A DNA stretch of 64,000 bases from Microbacterium indicum DSM 19969. Lineage in GTDB: Bacteria; Actinomycetota; Actinomycetes; Actinomycetales; Microbacteriaceae. The DNA lies in assembly GCF_000422385.1 (NCBI RefSeq), contig NZ_AULR01000001.1, positions 480,783 through 544,782 of the forward strand, written 5' to 3'. Positions 42,382 through 50,769 of the stretch are shown piece by piece. The translations under genes were made by a program, and so were the position numbers. The notes beneath the pieces are model-generated. The model did not search any database. It saw only the letters and a list, made by a program, of their open reading frames with translations, and had not been told where the DNA came from. The number at the start of each line of letters is the position of its first letter. Positions within the stretch are counted from its first letter, which is position 1.

Positions 42382-43055
42382 TTCTTCGCTCCCTGCTCGG
42401 CGGCGGCGATCCCTCGCTCAGCCGCGTATCCCCTCAGCTTGTCGCGCAGCAGCCGCCTGCCACGATGCAGACGGCTCATCACGGTGCCGATCGGGGTCTT
42501 CATGATGTCGGCGATCTCCTGGTAGGCGAACCCCTCGACGTCGGCCAGGTACACGGCCATGCGGAAGTCGTCGGGGATCTCCTGCAGCGCGTCCTTGACC
42601 GCCGACGCCGGCATGCGGTCGATCGCCTCGACCTCGGCCGAGCGGCTCGACGTCGCGGTGGTCGACTCGGCGCCGCCGAGCTGCCAGTCCTCGAGGTCGT
42701 CGATCGCGCTGTGGAACGGCTCGCGCTGCTTCTTGCGGTAGCCGTTGATGTACGTGTTCGTGAGGATCCGGTAGAGCCACGCCTTGAGGTTGGTGCCCTG
42801 CCGGAAGGTGTGCCACGAGGCGAACGCCTTCACGAACGTGTCCTGCACGAGATCGGCGGCGTCCTGCGGGTTGCGCGCCATGCGCATGGCGGCGCCGTAG
42901 AGCTGATCCATGAACGGGAGGGCCTGCTGTTCGAACTGCGCGCGGGGATCCGTGGGCACGTCGTCCAGGGGCGCATCGTCCATAAGGTCCCAGCCTACGC
43001 TCGGGAGCAGATCCTCTAGCCGGGAATCCACCTCGACACACGCCGTCTGCGTCAT
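42378..43055 (-). CDS. sigR: ECF sigma factor of the SigR/SigH redox-stress group
   Basis: RNA polymerase sigma factor of 225 residues. Region 2 reads [20 protein letters not shown] with [20 protein letters not shown] and region 4 reads [20 protein letters not shown] with [12 protein letters not shown], close to actinobacterial SigR/SigH, which drive thiol-oxidative stress genes. The ATG at 43055 has an AGAGGTG ribosome site; an internal ATG at 42983 could give a shorter form, as two forms are known in Streptomyces. A GGGAATA-N17-CGTT promoter upstream suggests autoregulation. Followed by the RsrA-type gene. Confidence 0.92.
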   Translation of the reverse strand: MTQTACVEVDSRLEDLLPSVGWDLMDDAPLDDVPTDPRAQFEQQALPFMDQLYGAAMRMARNPQDAADLVQDTFVKAFASWHTFRQGTNLKAWLYRILTNTYINGYRKKQREPFHSAIDDLEDWQLGGAESTTATSSRSAEVEAIDRMPASAVKDALQEIPDDFRMAVYLADVEGFAYQEIADIMKTPIGTVMSRLHRGRRLLRDKLRGYAAERGIAAAEQGAKK

Positions 43056-43087
43056 CCGTCACCTCTTCTCGAGTGTCACTAGGGTGG

Positions 43088-43115
43088 AACGCGATGAGCA
43101 TGCGCGGGTATTCCC
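43088..43115 (-). promoter_or_regulatory. SigR/SigH-type promoter of the sigma gene
   Basis: On the minus strand GGGAATA (43115-43109), 17 bases, then CGTT (43091-43088) fits the GGGAAYA-N16-17-CGTT pattern reported for SigH-type sigma factors. It lies 33 bases before the sigma ATG and inside the first codons of the divergent aroA. Confidence 0.65.
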
Positions 43116-44443
43116 CCACATCCACCGTTCCGACGGAGGCCCCCCGAGGGCCGTACGAGGCGCCGACGGCAGCGAAGCCGCTCAGCGCCTCCGTCGCCGT
43201 GCCCGGATCGAAGTCGCTCACCAACCGCGAGCTCGTCCTCGCGGCCCTGGCCGACGGATCCAGCCGGGTCTCCTCCCCGCTCCACTCCGACGACTCGCGC
43301 GCGATGGGCCGCGCCCTGCGCGCCCTCGGCGTCGGGATCGAGCAGGTCCCCGGCGAGAGCCCGTTCGGGCCCGACGTCGTCGTCACGCCTCCCAAGCACC
43401 TGACCGGCGGGACCGAGATCGACACCGGCCAGGCCGGAACCGTCATGCGCTTCGTCGCGCCGCTCCTCGGCCTCGTCGACGGCGAGGTCCACATGACGGC
43501 GCACGCGTCGGCGCTGCACCGCCCGATGGGCGCCATGATCCGCGCCCTACGCGACCTCGGCATCGACATCGACGACGGCGGATCCTGGAGCCTCCCGTTC
43601 ACGGTGCGCGGCCACGGCCAGGTGCGCGGCGGGGAGCTCGAGATCGATGCCTCCGGGTCGAGCCAGTTCGTCTCGGGCCTGCTGCTCGCGGCGCCGCGCT
43701 TCGACGTCGGCCTGCACCTCAAGCACGTCGGCCAGACGCTTCCGAGCCTCCCGCACATCGAGATGACGCTCGAGACGCTCGCGCGCCGCGGCGTGCACGT
43801 CGAGCAGCCGTCCGAGTCCGAGTGGATCGTGCCCGCGGCCGTCCCACGCGCCAAGGCCATCGCGATCGAGCCCGACCTGTCGAACGCGGCGCCGTTCCTC
43901 GCCGCCGCGATGGTCGCCTGCGGAACCGTGACGATCCCCGCCTGGCCCGCGCACTCGACGCAGCCGGGCGGCCGCCTCACCGAGATCCTCGGCCTGCTCG
44001 GGGCTCGCGTCTCGCGGCGCGGCGGCGCCGTCACGGTCTCGGCGGGACAGACGATCCACGGCGTCGACCTCGACCTGTCGGCGGTCAGCGAGCTGACCCC
44101 CACGCTCGTCGGCATCGCGGCGTTCGCCGATTCGCCGTCGTCGTTCACGGGGATCGGCCACATCCGGCGCCACGAGACCGACCGCATCGCGGCGCTCGTG
44201 AGCGGGATCCGCGCGCTCGGCGGCGAGGCCGAGGAGCTGCCCGACGGCCTGCGCATCGTCCCCGCCCCGCTGCACGGCGGCGAGTGGAAGGCGCACCACG
44301 ACCACCGCATGGCGACGACGGGCGCGCTCATCGGCCTGCGCGTTCCCGGCGTCGTGATCGACGAGATCGGCACGACGGGCAAGACGATGCCGCAGTTCAC
44401 CTGGCTGTGGGAGCAGATGCTCGCGGGAGACGCCGCCGCGTGA
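43094..44443 (+). CDS. aroA: 3-phosphoshikimate 1-carboxyvinyltransferase (EPSP synthase)
   Basis: Shikimate-pathway enzyme of 449 residues that joins PEP to shikimate 3-phosphate. VPGSKSLTNRELVLAALADG is the N-terminal substrate motif, GTEIDTGQAGTVMRF the central loop, and GIGHIRRHETDRIAAL and WKAHHDHRMATTGALIGLRV the C-terminal signatures. The ATG at 43094 follows TAGGGT (43080-43085) by eight bases, a leaderless geometry; an in-frame GTG at 43073 precedes that promoter and is unlikely. It overlaps rsgA by 4 bases. Confidence 0.95.
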   Translation: MSMRGYSPTSTVPTEAPRGPYEAPTAAKPLSASVAVPGSKSLTNRELVLAALADGSSRVSSPLHSDDSRAMGRALRALGVGIEQVPGESPFGPDVVVTPPKHLTGGTEIDTGQAGTVMRFVAPLLGLVDGEVHMTAHASALHRPMGAMIRALRDLGIDIDDGGSWSLPFTVRGHGQVRGGELEIDASGSSQFVSGLLLAAPRFDVGLHLKHVGQTLPSLPHIEMTLETLARRGVHVEQPSESEWIVPAAVPRAKAIAIEPDLSNAAPFLAAAMVACGTVTIPAWPAHSTQPGGRLTEILGLLGARVSRRGGAVTVSAGQTIHGVDLDLSAVSELTPTLVGIAAFADSPSSFTGIGHIRRHETDRIAALVSGIRALGGEAEELPDGLRIVPAPLHGGEWKAHHDHRMATTGALIGLRVPGVVIDEIGTTGKTMPQFTWLWEQMLAGDAAA

Positions 44444-45492
44444 GCTGGCTGGGGGACTTCGACGACGAGGACGAGCTCTACGACGAGTCCGATGTCCGCG
44501 TGCGCCCGAACCCCAAGGCGAACCGGCCCCGAACGAAGCGCCGGCCGGCCCACGACGACGCCGTGATCGGGCGCGTCCTCGGCGTCGACCGGGGGCGCTA
44601 TCGCGTGCTGCTCGACGAGGGCGACGAGGGAGAGCACGAGATCACGGCCTCGCGCGCCCGCGAGCTGCGCAAGACGCCGATCGTGACGGGCGATCGGGCC
44701 CGCGTCGTGGGCGACACCTCGGGCGACGAGGGCACGCTCGGCCGCATCGTCGGCATCGAGGAGCGCACCTCGCTCCTGCGCCGCAGCGCCGACGACACCG
44801 ACGTCGTCGAGCGCGTGATCGTCGCGAACGCCGACCAGATGCTCATCGTCGTCGCGGCGGCCGACCCGCCGCCGCGGCCCCGCCTCGTCGACCGCTACCT
44901 CGTCGCGGCGCTCGACGCGGGGATCCGCCCGCTCATGGTCGTGACGAAGACGGATCTCGCGGATCCCTCCGAGTTCCTCGCGCACTTCGCGGGGATCGAC
45001 GACCTGCGGGTGTTCCTCTCGGCGCCCGGGAAGTGGCCCATCGCCGAGATCGGCGACGCCCTCGTCGGCAGCTCGACGGTCTTCGTCGGCCACTCGGGCG
45101 TCGGCAAGTCGACCCTCGTGAACGCCCTCGTGCCCGACGCCGACCGCGCGACGGGGCACGTCAACGAGGTCACGGGGCGCGGCCGCCACACGTCGTCGTC
45201 GACCGAGTCGCTGCGCTTCCGCTCCGACGCGGGATCCGGGTGGGTCATCGACACCCCCGGCGTCCGCTCCTTCGGGCTCGGGCACGTGGATCCCGACAAC
45301 ATCCTGCGCGCGTACCCCGACCTCGACGCCGTCGCGGGAGACTGCCCGCGCGGGTGCACGCACCTGCCCGACGCCCCCGACTGCGCGCTCAACGAGGCCG
45401 TGGCGGCGGGATCCCTGCCGAGCGACCGCGTCCAGTCGCTGCAGATGCTCCTCGAGACGTTCGCATCGCGCGACGACCCCTGGGACCGCTGA
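44440..45492 (+). CDS. rsgA: Ribosome small-subunit-dependent GTPase A
   Basis: Circularly permuted GTPase of 350 residues that matures the 30S subunit. An acidic N-terminal stretch (DFDDEDELYDESD) precedes an OB-fold, then the permuted G motifs TKTD (G4), GHSGVGKST (G1) and DTPGV (G3). The zinc-binding end CPRGCTHLPDAPDC is intact. GTG 44440 overlaps the aroA stop by 4 bases, so the two are co-translated, an order also seen in other actinobacteria. Confidence 0.94.
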   Translation: MSWLGDFDDEDELYDESDVRVRPNPKANRPRTKRRPAHDDAVIGRVLGVDRGRYRVLLDEGDEGEHEITASRARELRKTPIVTGDRARVVGDTSGDEGTLGRIVGIEERTSLLRRSADDTDVVERVIVANADQMLIVVAAADPPPRPRLVDRYLVAALDAGIRPLMVVTKTDLADPSEFLAHFAGIDDLRVFLSAPGKWPIAEIGDALVGSSTVFVGHSGVGKSTLVNALVPDADRATGHVNEVTGRGRHTSSSTESLRFRSDAGSGWVIDTPGVRSFGLGHVDPDNILRAYPDLDAVAGDCPRGCTHLPDAPDCALNEAVAAGSLPSDRVQSLQMLLETFASRDDPWDR

Positions 45493-45598
45493 GCCTCCCG
45501 AGACTCTGGCGATGCGCCGAGCCTCTGACGATCCGGGCGGCGGCGCACGGAGTCGGCTCATCGTCAGAATCTCGGCGGGCCCGGCGCCGCCCTCCCGG

Positions 45599-45604
45599 TA
45601 AAAT
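45599..45604 (+). promoter_or_regulatory. -10 element for a leaderless peroxiredoxin message
   Basis: TAAAAT ends six bases before the ATG at 45611. The 118-base gap before it also holds a CTGACGAT/ATCGTCAG inverted repeat (about 45525-45567), a possible rsgA terminator. Confidence 0.45.
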
Positions 45605-45610
45605 CGACGG

Positions 45611-46084
45611 ATGACGACCACGCGCCTCGAGACCGGATCCACAGCCCCCGACTTCGCCCTCCGGAACCAGGACGGCGACGAGGTCACGCTCGCAAGCCTC
45701 CGCGGCCGCAAGGTCGTCCTGTACTTCTACCCGGCCGCGATGACGCCGGGCTGCACGACCGAGGCGTGCGACTTCCGCGACTCGATCGCGTCGTTGCAGG
45801 GCGCGGGCTACGACGTCGTCGGCGTCTCGCGCGACGAGCCCGAGAAGCTCGCCCGCTTCGCCGAGCGCGACGGCCTGACCTTCCCACTGCTGAGCGACCC
45901 CGACGCCGCCGTGCACCGCGCGTATGGCGTGTGGGGCGAGAAGAACAACTACGGCCGGATCATCGAGGGCGTGATCCGGTCGACCTTCGTGATCGACGAG
46001 GAGGGCGTCGTCGCGCTCGCGAAGTACAACGTCAAGGCCACGGGCCACGTCGCCCGCCTGCGCCGCGAGCTCGGCATCGACTGA
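45611..46084 (+). CDS. bcp: Thioredoxin-dependent peroxiredoxin, Bcp type
   Basis: Cytoplasmic peroxide reductase of 157 residues. The peroxidatic motif is in YPAAMTPGCTTEACDFRDS with the first cysteine peroxidatic and the second, five residues later, a possible resolving cysteine as in Bcp/PrxQ proteins. FPLLSDPDAAVHRAYGVWGE and STFVIDEEGVV complete the family. It faces the response regulator with a 4-base gap. It lies near the SigR cluster, though no SigR-type promoter is seen in front of it. Confidence 0.94.
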   Translation: MTTTRLETGSTAPDFALRNQDGDEVTLASLRGRKVVLYFYPAAMTPGCTTEACDFRDSIASLQGAGYDVVGVSRDEPEKLARFAERDGLTFPLLSDPDAAVHRAYGVWGEKNNYGRIIEGVIRSTFVIDEEGVVALAKYNVKATGHVARLRRELGID

Positions 46085-46088
46085 TCGG

Positions 46089-46730
46089 CTACAGCGCGTA
46101 GCGGTGCTCGGGGCGGCCCGTCGCCCCGTACCGCAGCGACACCCGGATCCGGCCCGCCGCGGCGAGCGCCGCGAGGTGCCGCTGCGCCGTCGCCCGCGAG
46201 ATCCCCGTCACCGCCGCGACGTCGCTCGCCGACGCCTCGCCGGATCCCAGGGCCGCGAAGACGAGCTGGCGGGTGTCGCCCGACGCCGTGACGGGCGCGG
46301 CGCCCCCGCGCACGGCCGCGAGCGCGCGGTCGATGTCGTCCTGCTGCAGCGCGTCGGCCGCGACGATGTTCCGGAAGCGGGCGTAGCCGCTCAGGCGATC
46401 GTGCAGCTCGCGAGGGGCGAAGGGCTTCGCGAGGAACTGGAGCGCGCCGGATCCGAGCGCCCGGCGCACCGTCGCGCCGTCGTTCGCGGCGCTGAGGATG
46501 AAGCGGTCGACGCCCGCCTCCTGCCCCACCGCGATGCCGTCGCCGTCGGGCAGGAACACGTCGAGCAGCAGCAGGTCGGGGGCCATCTCGGCGATCGCGC
46601 GGCGGGCCGACGCGGCGTCGCGCACGGGCGGCAGCGCCGCGAAGCGCGGGTGGTCGTCGACGAGGTCGCGGTGGATCCCGCTGACCCGGAAGTCGTCGTC
46701 GACGATGAGGACGCGCAGCTCGTCGGTCAT
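46089..46730 (-). CDS. Two-component response regulator, CitB/DcuR type
   Basis: Regulator of 213 residues. The receiver domain reads LRVLIVDDDFRVSGIHRDLV with the phosphorylated aspartate in LLLLDVFLPDG and the switch lysine in LAKPFAP. The C-terminal part has a helix-turn-helix ASDVAAVTGISRATAQRHLAALAA. This is the layout of citrate/C4-dicarboxylate sensors' partners. The start overlaps the stop of the kinase gene by 4 bases. It probably activates the divergent citM-like gene. Confidence 0.92.
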   Translation of the reverse strand: MTDELRVLIVDDDFRVSGIHRDLVDDHPRFAALPPVRDAASARRAIAEMAPDLLLLDVFLPDGDGIAVGQEAGVDRFILSAANDGATVRRALGSGALQFLAKPFAPRELHDRLSGYARFRNIVAADALQQDDIDRALAAVRGGAAPVTASGDTRQLVFAALGSGEASASDVAAVTGISRATAQRHLAALAAAGRIRVSLRYGATGRPEHRYAL

Positions 46731-48343
46731 GGGGTGTCCTCTCGCATCGTTCCGGGAAGCCGCGCCGCGAACACGGCGCCGTGCCCCTCGCCGCGGGCGG
46801 CGACGAGCTGGAGGGATCCCCCGCGCCGGCGCGCGAAGCGGCGAGCGAGCGGAAGCCCGATGCCCCTCCCGTGCACGGCGTCGCCCTCCTCGTCCTCGCG
46901 AGCCCGCGCGTTCTCGAAGACGTTCTCGGGATCCGCGACGCCCGCGCCCGAGTCGGTCACGGTGAGGGCGAGCGTGTCGCCGTCGTCGAGCAGGGCGACC
47001 TCGACCCACCGGGGCTCCTCCCCCGCGACCGCCGCGACGACGGCGTTGTCGACGAGGTTGCCGATCACGGCGGCGACGTCCTCGGGCTCGACGACCGAGC
47101 CGCGCACGAAGGTGTCGTCCGACATCCTCAGCGAGACGCCGCGCTCCGCCGCCTCGCTGGCCTTCGACACGAGGAACGACTGGAGGAACGGATCCCCGAC
47201 GGCGAACGCCGCCTCCTCGGGAACCGCGCCGCGCTCGACGAACTCGGCGATGAGCTCCTCGGCGTCCGAGACGCGCCCCGCCGCGAGGAGGCCCTGCGCC
47301 GCGTGCATGCGGTTGGCGAACTCGTGCCGCTGCACCCGCAGCGCGCCCGTCGCGGCCCGCACGGACTCGAGGCGCTGCGCGAGGGCGACGACGTCGGTGC
47401 GGTCGCGCAGCACCGCGACGGCGCCCCGGCCCGCCGTTCCGCGCACCTCGACGTAGGCGACGCGCTCGTCGAGCACGAGCTCCCCCTCGGCGAGCGCATC
47501 GCCCGCGAGCGCGCCCTCGATCTGCCGCACGAGGCGCTGCGGCAGGCCCGCGCTGCGATAGCGCCGTCCCGTCGGGTCGCCGGCGAGCTCGAGGATCGCT
47601 GTCGCCTGGTCGTTGCATGCGCGGATCACGCCGTCGGGCGCGACCTGCACGACGCCGTCGCGCACCCCGCCGAGCACCGCCGCGCGGCTCTGCAGCAGTG
47701 CGTCGATCTCGTCCGGCTGCACGCCGCGGGTGAGGCGCTCGAGACGACGGCGGATCAGCACGGCCACGATCGCGCCCACCGCGAGGGCGACGGCCGCGAT
47801 CCCGGCGACGAGCGCGCCGATCGCCGGCAGGCCGCCGTAGACGCGGGCGGGCGCGAAGCCGACGCTGACCTCCCCGATCACGGATCCCGTCGCCTCGTCG
47901 ACGATCGGCACCTTCGCCCGGGCCGACAGCCCGAGGGTCCCCGTCTCCCAGTCGACGACCTCCTCGCCCGCGAGGACGTCGCCGTACGGGGTGCTGAGCT
48001 CCCCGCCGAGCTCGTCGGCGTCGGGGTGCGCGAGCCGGCGGCCGCGGTCGTTCGCGATGACGACGAAGAGCGCGCCCGTGCGGTCGGCGACGTCCTGGGC
48101 CTGGGCCTGCAGGATCCCGTCGCGCAGCTCGGCGGGGTCGGGATCCGTCTGCCCCGCGTACTCGGCGGCGACGCTCTGCACGTCGGGGTCGCTCGCGACC
48201 GAGCGCGCGATCGCGAGGCCCATCGCCGACGCCTCCTGGCGCAGCTGGAACACGCCGAACCCGAAGAACGCCGCGAGGCAGATCGCGACGATCGCGGCGG
48301 CGGCCAGGATCTGGGTCACGAGGATCCGCGTCGCGAAGCGCAT
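46727..48343 (-). CDS. Sensor histidine kinase, CitA/DcuS type
   Basis: Membrane kinase of 538 residues. One N-terminal helix, an extracellular sCache/PASp sensing domain (about 40-165, with ATGSVIGEVSVGFAP), a second helix, a cytoplasmic PAS domain (about 220-310), then the H-box RVQRHEFANRMHAAQGLL and an ATPase domain with NLVDNA, DSGAGV and GRGIGLPLA. The ATG at 48343 is chosen because the first helix begins directly after it. It is divergent from the CitMHS transporter, so citrate is the likely signal. Confidence 0.92.
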   Translation of the reverse strand: MRFATRILVTQILAAAAIVAICLAAFFGFGVFQLRQEASAMGLAIARSVASDPDVQSVAAEYAGQTDPDPAELRDGILQAQAQDVADRTGALFVVIANDRGRRLAHPDADELGGELSTPYGDVLAGEEVVDWETGTLGLSARAKVPIVDEATGSVIGEVSVGFAPARVYGGLPAIGALVAGIAAVALAVGAIVAVLIRRRLERLTRGVQPDEIDALLQSRAAVLGGVRDGVVQVAPDGVIRACNDQATAILELAGDPTGRRYRSAGLPQRLVRQIEGALAGDALAEGELVLDERVAYVEVRGTAGRGAVAVLRDRTDVVALAQRLESVRAATGALRVQRHEFANRMHAAQGLLAAGRVSDAEELIAEFVERGAVPEEAAFAVGDPFLQSFLVSKASEAAERGVSLRMSDDTFVRGSVVEPEDVAAVIGNLVDNAVVAAVAGEEPRWVEVALLDDGDTLALTVTDSGAGVADPENVFENARAREDEEGDAVHGRGIGLPLARRFARRRGGSLQLVAARGEGHGAVFAARLPGTMREDTP

Positions 48344-48480
48344 CGCCCCAGTATGGGCGCGTGAGCAGAACGCGCACAAGTCGCGCAATGCGCGATACCC
48401 GCGGCCGCGGGCGGCGGATCCCTAGCGTCGTCCTGGGCGTGGATCGACCGCGCCGGAACGAACGCAGACAAGGACGTCTC

Positions 48481-49950
48481 ATGCTCGTCATCCTCGGCTT
48501 CACCATGATCCTCGCGTTCATGGCGCTCATCATGACCAAGCGGCTCACGCCGATGGTCGCCCTGATCCTCGTGCCCACGATCTTCGGGCTCTTCGCGGGG
48601 GCCGGTCTCGGCCTCGGCGACATGGTCATGGGCGCGATCTCCGACATGGCGCCGACGGCGGCGCTGCTCATGTTCGCGATCATGTTCTTCGGGCTCATGA
48701 TCGATGTGGGGCTCTTCGACCCGCTCATCCGCCTCGTGACGCGCGTCGTCGGCAACGACCCCGCGAAGGTCGTGCTCGGCACGGCGCTGCTCGCGGGAGC
48801 CGTCTCGCTCGACGGCGACGGATCCACGACCTTCATCATCACGACGTCGGCGCTCCTGCCCGTCTACCTGCGGCTCGGCATGAGCCCCGTCGTCCTGACC
48901 TGCGTCGCGGGTCTCGTCAACGGCACGCTCAACATCGTGCCGTGGGGCGGGCCCACGGTGCGCGCCGCGACGGCTCTCGGCGTCGAGCCCTCGGCCGTCT
49001 TCGTGCCGATGCTCCCGTCGCTCGCGGGCGGCCTCGTCGTCGCCTTCGGCCTCGCCTGGTTCCTCGGCCTCGCCGAGCGCCGCCGCATCGGCCGCATCGA
49101 GCTGCCCACCGCCGACCGCCCGGGCGGAACGACGCGCGCCGGCAAGCTGGGCCTGCGCGTCCCCGCGCTCGTGAGCGGATCGGGATCCCGTCCCGGGGCC
49201 CGCGCCTCGCTCGCGACCCGCGGGATCGTCACGGTGAAGGGCGCGGGCGCGACGGCCCCCGTGCGCATCGCGGAGGACGAGCGCGACACCGCGATGGCCG
49301 ACACGATGCTCAACCCGGGCCGCGACACCCTGCGCCCGCGCCTCATCTGGGTCAACCTCGTCCTCACCGTCGCGGTCATGGTGCTGCTCGTGATCGACAT
49401 CCTCCCCCTGCCGTTCGTGTTCATGATCGGCACGGGCGTCGCCCTCGTCATCAACTTCCCGCGGCTCAAGGACCAGTCGAAGGAGATCGTCGCGCACGCG
49501 CCGAGCATCGTCGGCGTCGTGTCGATGGTCCTCGCAGCGGGCGTCCTCGTCGGCGTCCTCGACGGCACGGGCATGGTGACCGCGATGGCCGACTGGGTCG
49601 TCACGGTCGTCCCCGACGCGCTCGGCCCGTTCTTCGCCGTGATCGCGGGGCTGCTGTCGATCCCCATGACCTTCTTCATGTCGAACGACGCGTTCTACTA
49701 CGGGATCCTCCCCGTGCTCGCCGAGAGCGCCTCGGCCTACGGCATCGACCCCGTCGAGATGGCGCGCGCGTCGATCATCGGCCAGCCCGTGCACATGCAG
49801 TCGCCGCTCGTCCCGGCGATCCTGCTTCTCGTGTCGCTCTCGAGCGTCAACCTCGGCGACCACCACAAGAAGGTGCTGTGGCGCGCCCTCATCGTGTCGC
49901 TCGTGATGCTCGTGATCGGCGTCGTCGTCGGAGCCGTTCCCCTCGGCTGA
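48481..49950 (+). CDS. CitMHS-family citrate-divalent cation symporter
   Basis: Membrane transporter of 489 residues with about 12 helices. MLVILGFTMILAFMALIMTK, GAVSLDGDGSTTFIITTSA and the NDAFYYGILPV segment are typical of Bacillus CitM/CitH, which import citrate complexed with Mg2+ or Ca2+ ions. A longer cytoplasmic loop at about 200-275 separates the two halves. AAGGA precedes the ATG at 48481, and TAGCGT near 48423 is a likely -10. Its gene is divergent from the CitA/CitB-type pair, which probably induces it. Confidence 0.93.
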   Translation: MLVILGFTMILAFMALIMTKRLTPMVALILVPTIFGLFAGAGLGLGDMVMGAISDMAPTAALLMFAIMFFGLMIDVGLFDPLIRLVTRVVGNDPAKVVLGTALLAGAVSLDGDGSTTFIITTSALLPVYLRLGMSPVVLTCVAGLVNGTLNIVPWGGPTVRAATALGVEPSAVFVPMLPSLAGGLVVAFGLAWFLGLAERRRIGRIELPTADRPGGTTRAGKLGLRVPALVSGSGSRPGARASLATRGIVTVKGAGATAPVRIAEDERDTAMADTMLNPGRDTLRPRLIWVNLVLTVAVMVLLVIDILPLPFVFMIGTGVALVINFPRLKDQSKEIVAHAPSIVGVVSMVLAAGVLVGVLDGTGMVTAMADWVVTVVPDALGPFFAVIAGLLSIPMTFFMSNDAFYYGILPVLAESASAYGIDPVEMARASIIGQPVHMQSPLVPAILLLVSLSSVNLGDHHKKVLWRALIVSLVMLVIGVVVGAVPLG

Positions 49951-50742
49951 TCAGGCCGCGAGGAACGCGACGCCCGCCTCGCGGAAGGGGCGGGCGCCCG
50001 GCGCGTTGAAGTGATGGCGCTTCGGGATCTCGAGGAAGCCCGCGCCGGGCGTGCGGTCGGCGATGCCGCGCGCGTCCTCGAGGATCCGGTCCTCCGAGCC
50101 CGCGGCGATGAGCAGCGGCTGGTGGGGCGGCGCCCCCAGGTCGGGGTCGGCGTGGTCGAAGCGCATGCCCTCGGCGAGGGCGACGAGCGCGCGGATCTCG
50201 TTGCCGGGCACGCGATCGGCGAGCGTGACGTAGTTGCGGGTGACGGGATCCGTGACCTCGACGCCGTGGTCGGCGTAGGCGCGCGCCTGGTCGAGGTCGA
50301 GGCGTCCGAGGGGCTTGCCGTCGGGGATCCCGCCGAGGACCGCCCGCTCGACCTCGTCCTCGCGCAGCGTCTTGAGGACGTGCCAGCCGACGCGCGCGCC
50401 GAGCGAGTACCCGAGGTAGCGGACCTGCTCGAGCGTGTAGGTGTCGATGACGGTGGCGACGTCGGCGACGAGCGCGCCCATGCGATAGGCGGTCGCCTCC
50501 GTGGGCTTCTCGCTCGCCCCGTGGCCGCGCTGGTCGATCGCGATGACGCGCAGGCCGGCGCTCTGCAGATCGCGCACCCACCCCGTCGCGGCCCAGTTGT
50601 CCTTGGCGCTCGACGCGAAGCCGTGAACCGCGATGACCGTCGGCTGATCCTCGTCGCCCCACGAGTACGTCGCGATCCGGATCCCGTCGGGCGACATCAC
50701 GTACTGCGGTTCGGGCATCTCGGTCACGAGAGGAAGCGGCAT
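49951..50742 (-). CDS. Alpha/beta-fold hydrolase
   Basis: Cytoplasmic hydrolase of 263 residues. The oxyanion segment AVHGFAS, the strand VIAIDQRGHGASEKP and the nucleophile elbow GYSLGARVG (Ser) are clear, with a catalytic acid in AGSEDRI and the histidine in PKRHHF. The substrate is unknown. Starts at 50742 and 50760 are both possible; I prefer the first because GGGAG lies about 10 bases upstream. It ends next to the convergent citM-like stop with no gap. Confidence 0.88.
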   Translation of the reverse strand: MPLPLVTEMPEPQYVMSPDGIRIATYSWGDEDQPTVIAVHGFASSAKDNWAATGWVRDLQSAGLRVIAIDQRGHGASEKPTEATAYRMGALVADVATVIDTYTLEQVRYLGYSLGARVGWHVLKTLREDEVERAVLGGIPDGKPLGRLDLDQARAYADHGVEVTDPVTRNYVTLADRVPGNEIRALVALAEGMRFDHADPDLGAPPHQPLLIAAGSEDRILEDARGIADRTPGAGFLEIPKRHHFNAPGARPFREAGVAFLAA

Positions 50743-50769
50743 TCCTCTATTCTCCCGCATGGATGGCGC

